A stretch of DNA of 64,000 nucleotides from Terriglobia bacterium (GTDB lineage Bacteria > Acidobacteriota > Terriglobia > Acidiferrales > UBA7541). The notes beneath the pieces were generated by a model. That model saw only the letters and a program-made list of their open reading frames with translations, was not told the origin of the DNA and searched no databases. Below are positions 54,668-63,396 of the stretch, piece after piece. The DNA is taken from NCBI GenBank assembly GCA_020073485.1, contig JAIQFB010000008.1, positions 114,541 through 178,540 on the forward strand, given 5' to 3'. Each line of letters opens with the position of its first letter. Positions within the stretch are counted from its first letter, which is position 1. The translations under genes were made by a program, and so were the position numbers.

Positions 54668-57130
54668 ATGTGTAACTGGCTCGCGGGCAAATGCTCGCTT
54701 CGAAGCCGATTTGTGAAAGCAGGAGCGGCAACCGCCGTCCTGACAATGTTGAGCGCCGGCGCAGCCATGGCTCAGGAAACTGGCGGAGGCGAGGCAAGCC
54801 TGAAACTTCCCGACCTCTCGCAGGTCACCTTCCTGGGCATCGACGGGCACAAGCTGCTGACGATCGGGATTCTTTTTTGCATTTTCGGCCTGGGTTTCGG
54901 CCTGGCCATTTACAGCCGGCTGAAGAACCTGCCGGTACACCGCAGCATGCGGGAAGTTTCGGAACTGATTTACGAGACCTGCAAGACCTATCTGATTACG
55001 CAGGGCAAATTCCTACTCTTCCTGTGGGTTTTCATTGCTGTCGTGATTGTCCTGTACTTCGGTGTGCTGTCTCCGGTGCCGGACAAGCCGATCAGCACGA
55101 CGCTGCCGATCATTTTGTTGTTCAGCCTGATCGGAATCGCCGGGAGCTACGGCGTCGCCTGGTTCGGCATCCGGGTCAACACCTTCGCCAATTCGCGGAC
55201 GGCGTTTGCCGGGCTGCGCGGCAAGCCGTACCCGATTTATCGGATTCCGCTGGAAGCGGGCATGAGCATTGGCATGATGCTGATCAGCGTCGAGTTGCTG
55301 ATGATGCTGTTCATCCTGCTGTTCATTCCCGGAGATTATGCGGGCCCCTGCTTCATCGGATTCGCGATCGGCGAATCGCTGGGCGCGGCCGCGCTGCGCA
55401 TTGCCGGCGGCATTTTCACCAAGATCGCCGACATCGGCTCGGATTTGATGAAGATCGTATTCAAGATCAAGGAAGACGACGCGCGCAATCCCGGCGTGAT
55501 CGCCGACTGCACCGGGGACAACGCGGGAGACTCGGTGGGGCCCAGCGCCGACGGGTTTGAAACCTACGGGGTTACGGGCGTCGCGCTCATTACTTTTATT
55601 TTGCTGGGCGTGAAAAATCCCACCGTGCAGGTGCAATTGCTGGTGTGGATCTTCGTCATGCGCATCGCCATGCTGGTGGCTAGCGCCCTGGCGTATTTCA
55701 TCAATGGCGCGGTCGCCAAGGCGCGCTACGGCAACGCCGACAAGATGAACTTCGAGGCGCCGCTCACCACGCTGGTCTGGCTCACTTCGTTTATTTCCAT
55801 CGCGATGACGTACGCCATCTCGGCCGTCATCATCCCGCTGCTGGGCGATGACAGCACGCAGTGGTGGAAACTGGCGTCGATCATCTCCTGCGGGACGCTG
55901 GCCGGCGCGGTCATTCCGGAACTGGTTAAGGTGTTCACGTCCATAGAATCGCGCCACGTTAAAGAAGTGGTGACGTCGGCGGAAGAGGGCGGCGCGTCGC
56001 TGGGCATTTTGTCCGGCTTTGTGGCCGGGAATTTTTCCGCGTACTACCTGGGAATGGCCATGGTGTTCCTGATGTCAGTCGCCTACCTGTTTGCGCGCGA
56101 TGGACTCGGATCGCTGATGATCGCGGCTCCGGTGTTCGCGTTCGGCCTGGTGGCTTTCGGGTTCCTGGGAATGGGGCCGGTGACGATCGCGGTCGATTCC
56201 TACGGGCCGGTTACGGACAACGCGCAGTCGGTCTATGAACTTTCGCTGATCGAGAACGAACCGAACATCAAGGAAGAACTCAAGAAGGATTTCAACATCG
56301 ACGCCAATTTTGAACGTGCCAAGGAGTTGCTGGAAGAAAACGACGGCGCGGGCAATACGTTCAAAGCAACGGCGAAACCCGTATTGATCGGAACGGCCGT
56401 GGTAGGCGCGACAACCATGACCTTCTCAATCATCATGGCGCTCACCAACGGGCTTACGGTCAATGTGGAAAAGCTTTCCCTGCTCCACGCTCCCTTCGTC
56501 CTCGGCCTGATCACCGGCGGGGCGATGATCTACTGGTTCACGGGGGCTTCCACGCAGGCCGTGACCACCGGGGCGTATCGCGCCGTCGAATTCATCAAGG
56601 CCAACATCAAGCTCGAGGGCGTGGTCAAAGCGTCGGTCGAGGACAGCAAGAAAGTCGTCGAGATCTGCACCAAGTATGCGCAAAAGGGCATGCTGAATAT
56701 TTTCATCGCCGTGTTTTTCGCCACCTTGGCGTTTTCCTTCCTCGAATCGTTCTTCTTTATCGGCTATCTGATGGCCATCGCCATCTCCGGACTTTACCAG
56801 GCCATCTTCATGGCCAATGCCGGCGGCGCATGGGACAACGCCAAGAAAATCGTGGAAGTGAAAATGAAGCAAAAGGGTACGCCGCTGCATGACGCGACAG
56901 TCGTCGGCGACACCGTGGGCGATCCGTTCAAGGATACTTCCTCGGTGGCCCTGAATCCGGTCATCAAGTTCACCACGCTGTTCGGCCTGCTGGCCGTTTC
57001 GTTGGCGGTAAAACTCACTGCGCAGGCAGGAAGCACGCTAACGCACGGATTGGCCGCGGCCTTTTTCGCCGTGTCCTTTGTGTTCGTCTACCGGTCGTTC
57101 TATGGCATGCGCATCCGGCAGTCGAATTAA
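54668..57130 (+). CDS. hppA: Membrane-bound proton-translocating pyrophosphatase
   Basis: This 820-residue protein couples pyrophosphate hydrolysis to ion pumping. About 16 membrane helices are present. The catalytic acidic motifs are DDARNPGVIADCTGDNAGD (a variant of the family's DDPRNPATIADNVGDN) and, near the C-terminus, HDATVVGDTVGDPFKDT. GNTFKA carries lysine where potassium-dependent enzymes have alanine, predicting a potassium-independent proton pump. The N-terminus has an extra signal-peptide-like segment (TAVLTMLSAGAAMAQ). GGAGG precedes the ATG by 7 bases. A strong terminator follows. Confidence 0.95.
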   Translation: MCNWLAGKCSLRSRFVKAGAATAVLTMLSAGAAMAQETGGGEASLKLPDLSQVTFLGIDGHKLLTIGILFCIFGLGFGLAIYSRLKNLPVHRSMREVSELIYETCKTYLITQGKFLLFLWVFIAVVIVLYFGVLSPVPDKPISTTLPIILLFSLIGIAGSYGVAWFGIRVNTFANSRTAFAGLRGKPYPIYRIPLEAGMSIGMMLISVELLMMLFILLFIPGDYAGPCFIGFAIGESLGAAALRIAGGIFTKIADIGSDLMKIVFKIKEDDARNPGVIADCTGDNAGDSVGPSADGFETYGVTGVALITFILLGVKNPTVQVQLLVWIFVMRIAMLVASALAYFINGAVAKARYGNADKMNFEAPLTTLVWLTSFISIAMTYAISAVIIPLLGDDSTQWWKLASIISCGTLAGAVIPELVKVFTSIESRHVKEVVTSAEEGGASLGILSGFVAGNFSAYYLGMAMVFLMSVAYLFARDGLGSLMIAAPVFAFGLVAFGFLGMGPVTIAVDSYGPVTDNAQSVYELSLIENEPNIKEELKKDFNIDANFERAKELLEENDGAGNTFKATAKPVLIGTAVVGATTMTFSIIMALTNGLTVNVEKLSLLHAPFVLGLITGGAMIYWFTGASTQAVTTGAYRAVEFIKANIKLEGVVKASVEDSKKVVEICTKYAQKGMLNIFIAVFFATLAFSFLESFFFIGYLMAIAISGLYQAIFMANAGGAWDNAKKIVEVKMKQKGTPLHDATVVGDTVGDPFKDTSSVALNPVIKFTTLFGLLAVSLAVKLTAQAGSTLTHGLAAAFFAVSFVFVYRSFYGMRIRQSN

Positions 57131-57138
57131 TATCCGGG

Positions 57139-57189
57139 TGTGGGCTCTACTTTTACGCTGAACGCTTCAAGTGAAGCGTGGAGCCCACA
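57139..57189. repeat. Nested perfect hairpin after hppA
   Basis: The outer arms TGTGGGCTC (57139-57147) and GAGCCCACA (57181-57189) enclose an inner ACGCTTC/GAAGCGT stem (57162-57168 with 57173-57179). It could protect the mRNA 3' end or be a repeat element. Confidence 0.6.
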
Positions 57190-57219
57190 TTTAAAAAGTT
57201 CGCCTCCGCAAAGACGGGA

Positions 57220-57258
57220 AACGGGGAGATCGCTTCTGCGGCCTCCCCGTTTTTTATT
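57220..57258 (+). terminator. Rho-independent terminator of hppA
   Basis: AACGGGGAG (57220-57228) pairs with CTCCCCGTT (57243-57251) and runs directly into TTTTTTATTT. Confidence 0.9.
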
Positions 57259-57361
57259 TGAGACGCTGGTGAACTTGAAATGCACGAAATTCCCGCACCA
57301 ATCCGTTGACAATGGCCACCGCATTCGATAACACTCGCACAAGCATTTTGGGGAGACATTC

Positions 57362-58642
57362 ATGAATCCAAAACAATCGGATCGCAGAAATTTTCTGAAA
57401 AACGGCGCGGCGCTGGCGGGATTGGCCGTGGGGGCCGCCACGACTGCCCTGCCCGCCGCGGCTGAGACCGCGCCGGACATCGACGAACTGCATAAGTACG
57501 GGGAGCGCTCCCCTCTGGTCAAGTCCGTGCGCATCGGCAGCATCAATAATCCGGAGCGCCACCTGAAAGATGAGCCCGTGGCGTTCGGGCTCAAGTCTCC
57601 CTTGCAGGACCAGGTGGGGATGATCACACCGTCTTCCCTGCACTTCATCGTTTCCCACGGATATGAACCGCCTGACCTTGATCCGCGGGAGCATCGCTTC
57701 CTGATCCATGGCATGGTCGACCGCCCGCTGATTTTTACGGTGGATGATTTGAAGCGTCTGCCATCGGTATCGCGATTTCATTTCATCGAATGCCACGGAA
57801 ACAGCAGCCCGGGAGGCCCCGGCGGCCCCGAGCGCAAGGCTGTGATTGCGACCGCTCAGGATACTCACGGTTTCACCAGCTGCAGCCTGTGGACGGGAGT
57901 GCCTCTCTCGCTGCTGCTGAAGGAAGCGGGCGTGCAAAAGGGCGCAACCTGGATACTGGCGGAAGGCGCGGACGCGAGCAAACATTCCAAGAGCATTCCG
58001 ATCGGGAAGGCTCTGGACGATGCGATCGTTGCCTACGGAATGAACGGCGAACCGATACGCCCCGAGCAGGGTTTTCCGCTGCGCCTGGTGACTCCGGGCT
58101 GGCAAGGGATCAATAACGTGAAATGGCTGAGGCGAATCGAGGTGGTGGACGAGCCTTACATGGCCATGATGGAGACCAGCAGATACCCGTCGGTAAAGCT
58201 GGACGGAAAATCGCGGTGGTTTGAATTCGAGCTGGGACCAAAATCGGTGATTACCAGGCCTTCTGGTGGGCAGCGCCTTGCGGCCCGGGGCTACTATGAG
58301 ATCAGCGGACTGGCGTGGTCCGGCGGCGGCGCGATACGCCGAGTCGAAGTGTCGGCCGATGGCGGACGAACGTGGAAAGATGCGCAACTCCACGATCCTG
58401 TGGCGAAGAAGGCGCACACGAGATTCTCCGCTCCGTGGACTTGGGACGGGGAGGAAGCGGTGCTGCAGTCCCGTTGCACCGATGATCAAGGCACGGTGCA
58501 GCCGACCGTTGCCGAGGTCGCGAAACTCTGGGGCGCCGACGTGGACTATCTTAAGAAAACGTCGGCCATCGTGGGAGATTTCAACGCCATTCAACCCTGG
58601 AAAGTGAACCGGGACGGGAGCGTTCAAAATGCGCTTTTCTAA
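57362..58642 (+). CDS. soxC: SoxC-like molybdenum sulfite/sulfane dehydrogenase, Tat-exported
   Basis: This 426-residue molybdoenzyme starts with a twin-arginine signal (SDRRNFLKNGAALAG). The molybdopterin domain has the metal-binding C144 in FHFIECHGNS and the family's CSLWTGVPLSLLL and GWQGINNVKWLRRIEV motifs. The C-terminal Mo-co dimerisation domain carries RRVEVSADGGRTWKDA. It oxidises sulfite or protein-bound sulfane in the periplasm and passes electrons to the cytochrome gene overlapping its 3' end by 14 bases. Other sox genes are absent from the window, so a stand-alone sulfite dehydrogenase is more likely than thiosulfate oxidation. Confidence 0.9.
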   Translation: MNPKQSDRRNFLKNGAALAGLAVGAATTALPAAAETAPDIDELHKYGERSPLVKSVRIGSINNPERHLKDEPVAFGLKSPLQDQVGMITPSSLHFIVSHGYEPPDLDPREHRFLIHGMVDRPLIFTVDDLKRLPSVSRFHFIECHGNSSPGGPGGPERKAVIATAQDTHGFTSCSLWTGVPLSLLLKEAGVQKGATWILAEGADASKHSKSIPIGKALDDAIVAYGMNGEPIRPEQGFPLRLVTPGWQGINNVKWLRRIEVVDEPYMAMMETSRYPSVKLDGKSRWFEFELGPKSVITRPSGGQRLAARGYYEISGLAWSGGGAIRRVEVSADGGRTWKDAQLHDPVAKKAHTRFSAPWTWDGEEAVLQSRCTDDQGTVQPTVAEVAKLWGADVDYLKKTSAIVGDFNAIQPWKVNRDGSVQNALF

Positions 58643-59216
58643 ATTGCTTGCGGTTGGGATTGCCTTATTGGCCAGCCGTGCGGCGCTGGCGCAGACGCCC
58701 TCGTACAAAGGTGTTGGCAGGACTCCGACACAGGAAGAAATTCAAACAATGGATATCTCCGCCGGCCCAGACGGCAAGGGGCTCCCGGCCGGGCAAGGAA
58801 CCGCGAAGGAAGGCGCTCCCCTGTTTGCCGCAAAATGCGCGGTGTGCCACGGAGCGAACGCGGAGGGCGCAAAGATCGGGCCGCGTCTCACAGGAGGCCA
58901 GGCCGAAATCGATTCGCTCAAGACGCTTCAGCCGGTGAGAACCGTGGGAGGGTACTGGCCCTACGCCACCTCGGTCTGGGATTACATCAACCGCGCCATG
59001 CCCCGCAATCAAGCGGGAACACTGAGCCCCAGCGAAGTCTACGCGCTGACCGCGTTCATCCTGGCCAAGAGCAACATCATCAAGGAAGACGATGTGATGG
59101 ATGCGAAGACGCTGCCGAAAGTGCAGATGCCGAACCGCAACGGATTCGTTCCTCCGCGATACCAGGACGTTGTGGATGAGCACAAACGAGGGTGCAAGCA
59201 GGGCGTCTGCCCGTGA
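58629..59216 (+). CDS. SoxD-like cytochrome c subunit
   Basis: This 195-residue exported cytochrome has a signal peptide (LLASRAALAQ), one heme-c site CAVCH (C70, C73, H74) and a probable axial methionine in INRAMPRNQAG. The C-terminus VPPRYQDVVDEHKRGCKQGVCP resembles the single-heme half of SoxD. It overlaps the molybdoenzyme gene by 14 bases and is its electron acceptor by context. Confidence 0.9.
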   Translation: MRFSKLLAVGIALLASRAALAQTPSYKGVGRTPTQEEIQTMDISAGPDGKGLPAGQGTAKEGAPLFAAKCAVCHGANAEGAKIGPRLTGGQAEIDSLKTLQPVRTVGGYWPYATSVWDYINRAMPRNQAGTLSPSEVYALTAFILAKSNIIKEDDVMDAKTLPKVQMPNRNGFVPPRYQDVVDEHKRGCKQGVCP

Positions 59217-59371
59217 GGAATTGAAGGCAAAGGATAAAGCGTTCTCGGGTGCCGCACTCTTCACCGGTTTTGTGAAGGGGCGGTTTTTATTTGTATTCAA
59301 CTCTTAGAAAAATAATGGAAGCCGGATCGAAATCGAGCGACGAAAAAATGTAGGTTGAGGCTGCTCTAAAC

Positions 59372-59400
59372 CCGCACCCTTGAAATACATGAGGGTGCGG
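59372..59400. terminator. Bidirectional hairpin between convergent genes
   Basis: CCGCACCCT (59372-59380) pairs with AGGGTGCGG (59392-59400). It is midway between the cytochrome and DUF1501 stops. T tracts are weak on both sides. Confidence 0.45.
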
Positions 59401-59444
59401 CACCCCAAAATCAGAACCTAATTCAAATACCGGCGCATGTTGCG

Positions 59445-60692
59445 TCACGCCTTCAAGAGGCCCGGGAATTTCGCTGGGCTATTCTCAAATCCCGGGAAAA
59501 CCGTCCGCAAATTGTCGCTCCCCAGATGCCCGCTGATGACTTCCCCGAGCACGGAGCGGAAATCGGTGGTGAGCGCCAGATCACGTCCCTCGTTCAGCTG
59601 ACCGGGGCCCAGGCCCGGCCACTTGCCGTACACTTTTCCGCCCTTCACGGGGCCGCCCATTACGAACATGCAGTTGGCGTGGCCGTGATCGGTGCCGCGG
59701 TTTCCGTTTTCGTGGGCGGTGCGTCCGAATTCGGACATGGTCACGACGACGATGTCTTCCATGCGGTCGCCCAGGTCCTGATGCAACGCGGCGAGGCCCT
59801 GGCCCAGTTCGCGAAGAAGGTTTGATATCTGTCCCTGCGCACCGCCTTCGTTCACGTGATTGTCCCAGCCTCCGGTATCGACGAAGCTGACTTCCATGCC
59901 GATGTCGGCTTTGATGAGTTGTGCGACTTGCTGCAGCGTCTGGCCCACGCGGCCCTTGGGATAGTCGGCGCCATTTTCGGGCTGGAAGCGCGAGGGATCG
60001 GCCTTGCGCAGCATGTCGATGGCTTCAAACGTTTCGGTGCCGATGCCGCGCAGGACGTTGTCCACGGTTTGCGCGTAGAGGGCTTCAAAACCGCCCTGTA
60101 CGGCGGTGGATTGGCTCATCACGCGAAATTGTCTCACGTCGGCCAACGCGATGGCCGGAGCCGCGCCGCGCAGCGTGAGCGGAAGATTCGGCCCCATGGC
60201 CACGGCGCGGAACGGCGAACTGCTTTCTTCGTGTGGTCCCTGCACGGTGCGGTTGAGCCAGCCGTCTTCGGTGGCTTTCACGCCGGGCGTGCCGGATTCC
60301 ATGAAATCCTGGGCGTCGAAATGCGAGCGCGTGGTGTCGGGCGAGCCGGCGGCGTGCACGATGGCCAACTGGCCGTTCTGGAAGAGCGGCCCAAGTGGCG
60401 CAAGACTCGGATGCAGTCCGAAGAAACCGTCGAGGTCGACCGCCGTGCCTTCGGCGCCCTGGCGCGGTTGCGGAATCGCGATCGTCGGGCGAATGCGGTA
60501 GTAATTCTCTTCCCCGAACGGAACGACGATGTTCAGGCCGTCGGCGGCGCCCCGCTGGAAAAGCACGATCAGCTTTTTCTTGTTGGGCATGGGCGTGGCG
60601 GCCACGGCCCGCTGCAGGAACGCGGGGATCGTGCTCATGCCGATCATGGCCACGCCGCTGTTCTTCAGAAAAATTCGCCGAGAAAAATTCAT
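59445..60692 (-). CDS. Tat-exported DUF1501 protein
   Basis: This 415-residue protein starts at an ATG with AGGAGA upstream and a twin-arginine signal (NFSRRIFLKNSGVAMIG). DUF1501 features include LIVLFQRGAADGLNIVVP, SPDTTRSHFDAQDFME, VSFVDTGGWDNHVNEGG and VVVTMSEFGRTAHENGNRGTDHGHA, which resemble sulfatase/phosphatase folds with metal-binding Asp/His. It pairs with the DUF1800 gene immediately upstream, an association common in Acidobacteriota and Planctomycetota. Function is unknown. Confidence 0.9.
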   Translation of the reverse strand: MNFSRRIFLKNSGVAMIGMSTIPAFLQRAVAATPMPNKKKLIVLFQRGAADGLNIVVPFGEENYYRIRPTIAIPQPRQGAEGTAVDLDGFFGLHPSLAPLGPLFQNGQLAIVHAAGSPDTTRSHFDAQDFMESGTPGVKATEDGWLNRTVQGPHEESSSPFRAVAMGPNLPLTLRGAAPAIALADVRQFRVMSQSTAVQGGFEALYAQTVDNVLRGIGTETFEAIDMLRKADPSRFQPENGADYPKGRVGQTLQQVAQLIKADIGMEVSFVDTGGWDNHVNEGGAQGQISNLLRELGQGLAALHQDLGDRMEDIVVVTMSEFGRTAHENGNRGTDHGHANCMFVMGGPVKGGKVYGKWPGLGPGQLNEGRDLALTTDFRSVLGEVISGHLGSDNLRTVFPGFENSPAKFPGLLKA

Positions 60693-60766
60693 GATGGTTC
60701 TCCTTGCGTTCTGCGCCGCGCGAAAAACGCACGGGGTACACTTGTTTCTGCCCAACCCAAAACGTT

Positions 60767-60855
60767 GTCATTCCGAACCCGCTCCTGCGGGTGAGGAATC
60801 CCTCTTTCTTTGGCCTTCAAACCCCGGAGGGATTCCTCACTTCGTTCGGAATGAC
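60767..60855. repeat. Dispersed family-2 element inside the DUF1800-DUF1501 operon
   Basis: GTCATTCCGAACCCGCTCC...GTGAGGAATCCCT is inverted relative to GGGATTCCTCACTTCGTTCGGAATGAC. It separates two genes that normally function together, so it may form a differential-stability hairpin. Confidence 0.8.
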
Positions 60856-60924
60856 GACATAATTTCTTGCTCTTCCGTGCAACCCACGCCTGACAAAGAG
60901 CATGCAGGCTAAATCCTACGCTAC

Positions 60925-62925
60925 TTACCGCCGTTGAAACTCCGGCGAACCCAGGACCAGGCCCGCGATCATCGCCGCGTTCACCTGCTTGACCGGGTCG
61001 TCGAGGCTGGCTTGCAGAATCTGCGGGTCGGTCAATTGTTTTTCCAGGGTCTCGCGTGTTTGCGGCGACACCTGTCCGCCGAGGAGGACTTGAATCGCCT
61101 GATCGAGCGTGGCGTGCGGGTCGGTTGTTCCCTGGCCGCCGAGCAGGGGCTCGATTTCCACCTGAGCTCCTCGCAGGCGATTGGACGCCAGGGCCAGCGA
61201 AAAATTCATGCGATTGAGCAGAGCGCTGGTATTCACCCATGCATCGGCCTTGGCGGAATAGCCCGTTGGAGGCTCGCATTGATAGAGCGGCTGACCGATG
61301 CGGTTGGTCCACTGGACGAGCATGAAGGGAACGTCCACGTCCGCGCCGACGGCTCGCGTGGCGGAAACCACCAGCTCAAAGGGTGTCTTGATCTTGACGC
61401 GGTAGACGTCCTTGGACCAGAACTCGGGCGAGTAAATCATGGCGCGCAGGACTTCGCGAATGTCGCCGTCCGATTTCTGGAAGGTTTGCGCCATGCGATC
61501 GACCAGCGCGGCCGGCGGGTTGTCGGAAACGAAACGCTGCGCCAGCTCGAAGGAAATATGGTGCGCGGTGTGCGGATCGCGCGCCAGCAGGTCGAGGACT
61601 TCCTGGCCGTCCTTCATTCCTCCGCCGTGAATGGAATGTCCGAGAACCGTCTTCTTGTCGGTGTTGTGAATACGTTCGTCGAAGAAAAATTCCGGATCGC
61701 GCCGCGGCTCGCGAATCGTCCATCCGGTGAAGGCTTTGGCGACATTGATGACGTCGTCCTGCGTGTATCCGCCGTCGACGCCGAGGGTGTGGAGTTCCAT
61801 CAATTCGCGGCCGTAATTTTCGTTCAGGCCGCGCTCCTGCTTCCCTTTTGCATTGGGGTTATTCGGGTTCGCATTCGGCCCGGCTTGCCCTTGCGGAAAA
61901 CGCGGCATTCCGAACGGTCCGCCGAAGCGCTGCTGGCGCATTTGCTGGCGTTGCCGTTGTTCCTGCTGCAATTTTTGCCAGGCGACCGGGTCGGCGGAAA
62001 GGAAATTGTCGAGATAAAACAGCATGGCCGGGCTTTTTGCCGTGGCCTCGAGCAGATCACGGAATTTGCCCATGGCGTGGGGGCGAATGGCGTCGCGTTC
62101 GTAGGAGGTGATGAGCCAGCGGTCGTCGCCCTTTGCGGCGAACACATTGAAGTGGTTGTACCAGAATTCCACCATCATTTCGTTGAGCTGCCGCTGGCTG
62201 TAGACGGCGCGCGTTACTTTGGCCATGGAAAGTTCGGCCACGATGCGCTGCGGCGTGCGAATCTCGGTGAAATTGAACATCGGATTGGCGAATCCGCCCT
62301 GGCCCTTGCCCTGCCCTTTCACCTTACCCGGATCATTGCCGTCCATCGCGCCGGCATCAAAATTGGGGAGGCCCTGCGCATCGGCCTTTTGCATGTCTGT
62401 CTGAGGGCCCGTCTGCATGTCCGTTTGCACGGTCTGCGCGACTTGCCTCATGCGTTCCTGCTGCTGCTTGCGGTACTCCTCGACGGTTATGCCCTCGCGT
62501 CGCGCGGCCACTTGCGGCTGCGGGAATTCCTCCAGAAGTCTGGCGGAAGACATTTTCAATGTAGTGAACCGGTCGAGGCGTGCATCAAGCGCGGAGTCGT
62601 CAATGGATTCGGGATGAAGTTGCCGGTCAATCCACGCTTGCAGGCCCATTTGCTTAACGCGTTCGAGGTCGCCCGGGCGCGGGCCGAAGCCAAGGCGGTT
62701 AAGGGCGTGCAGGATGGCTTCGTCGTCTGACAAATCCTGGACGGGCAAACCCTTCAGGGCCTTCGAGGACTCGGCGGATTTGCTTTTGTCCTTCCTATTT
62801 TTGGCGGCGAAGGCCAGTGGCGCCGCCAAAACGGCAAAGGTCAGAAGAAACATCGCCGCGATTCCGGTGAAAGTCTTTCGTTGCCGGCGGCGATGCAGCG
62901 TCTTGCGGGATGCGGGTCGTTTCAT
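60925..62925 (-). CDS. Exported DUF1800 protein
   Basis: This 666-residue protein has a basic N-terminus and a hydrophobic export segment (GIAAMFLLTFAVLAAPLAFA). The DUF1800 signature opens with LSDDEAILHALNRLGFGPRPGDLERV, and later blocks include VEFWYNHFNVFAAKG, LNENYGRELMELHTLGVDGGYTQDDV and FTGWTI. A low-complexity Q/R and N/P stretch occurs near residues 325-365. It precedes the DUF1501 gene and probably acts with it outside the cytoplasm. AGGGAG lies upstream of the ATG at 62925. Confidence 0.9.
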   Translation of the reverse strand: MKRPASRKTLHRRRQRKTFTGIAAMFLLTFAVLAAPLAFAAKNRKDKSKSAESSKALKGLPVQDLSDDEAILHALNRLGFGPRPGDLERVKQMGLQAWIDRQLHPESIDDSALDARLDRFTTLKMSSARLLEEFPQPQVAARREGITVEEYRKQQQERMRQVAQTVQTDMQTGPQTDMQKADAQGLPNFDAGAMDGNDPGKVKGQGKGQGGFANPMFNFTEIRTPQRIVAELSMAKVTRAVYSQRQLNEMMVEFWYNHFNVFAAKGDDRWLITSYERDAIRPHAMGKFRDLLEATAKSPAMLFYLDNFLSADPVAWQKLQQEQRQRQQMRQQRFGGPFGMPRFPQGQAGPNANPNNPNAKGKQERGLNENYGRELMELHTLGVDGGYTQDDVINVAKAFTGWTIREPRRDPEFFFDERIHNTDKKTVLGHSIHGGGMKDGQEVLDLLARDPHTAHHISFELAQRFVSDNPPAALVDRMAQTFQKSDGDIREVLRAMIYSPEFWSKDVYRVKIKTPFELVVSATRAVGADVDVPFMLVQWTNRIGQPLYQCEPPTGYSAKADAWVNTSALLNRMNFSLALASNRLRGAQVEIEPLLGGQGTTDPHATLDQAIQVLLGGQVSPQTRETLEKQLTDPQILQASLDDPVKQVNAAMIAGLVLGSPEFQRR

Positions 62926-63059
62926 TGTTCCAGCTCCCTGCGCGGGCGTTCGAGTCACAAGAGCGGCGGGCGATCTTCTTGCCTCAGGGTATGTTAACCC
63001 GCAGCAGGAAGAAAAGTTGCGGCGGGGAAATGCATGTGTCTTGAGGATATGCGCTCTAG

Positions 63060-63084
63060 TTGGACAGGCTTCACCCTGTCCTAC
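63060..63084. repeat. Short family-1 palindrome
   Basis: TGGACAGGCTTCACCCTGTCCTAC is a minimal single-unit copy and overlaps the stop of the small gene at 63081. Confidence 0.6.
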
Positions 63085-63326
63085 TGAAATCCGTCCGGCT
63101 CATGACCGGAGCGGAAGGCATCCAGACTCCAGACGTCCTGGGCCTCGTCATGGCGCAGGACGAAATAATCGCCGTCCTCGGTGCGGACGCGAAAATAGAT
63201 CGCTCCGGGGGAGTACCAACGGTCCTGGACTTCTGAAATTTCGAAGGTGTGTCCCCGGAGCGCAAACCGAATGGGGCGTTCGTCAGCGCGGTATCCGGCA
63301 TAGCATTCGACGCGCAATTCGCTCAT
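63081..63326 (-). CDS. Small conserved hypothetical protein
   Basis: This 81-residue protein (MSELRVECYAGYRADERPIR...VQDRWYSPGAIYFRVRTEDGDYFVLRHDEAQDVWSL) is a compact beta-sheet protein in appearance, without membrane helices. Similar short proteins occur in Acidobacteriota, but I know of no function. Its stop codon lies in a dispersed repeat. It is 70 bases downstream of the BrkB-like gene and in the same direction. Confidence 0.7.
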   Translation of the reverse strand: MSELRVECYAGYRADERPIRFALRGHTFEISEVQDRWYSPGAIYFRVRTEDGDYFVLRHDEAQDVWSLDAFRSGHEPDGFQ

Positions 63327-63396
63327 CGTGCGCCTCCGGCCGGCCTGTTACGGGCCGGCTCTACAATCCCCAGTTTACTCCGAACGGGAAAGAAAG

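Noticed and set aside
60934..62730. Rightward open frame of about 600 codons opposite the DUF1800 gene
   Set aside because: Antisense shadow; the DUF1800 product has family motifs throughout.
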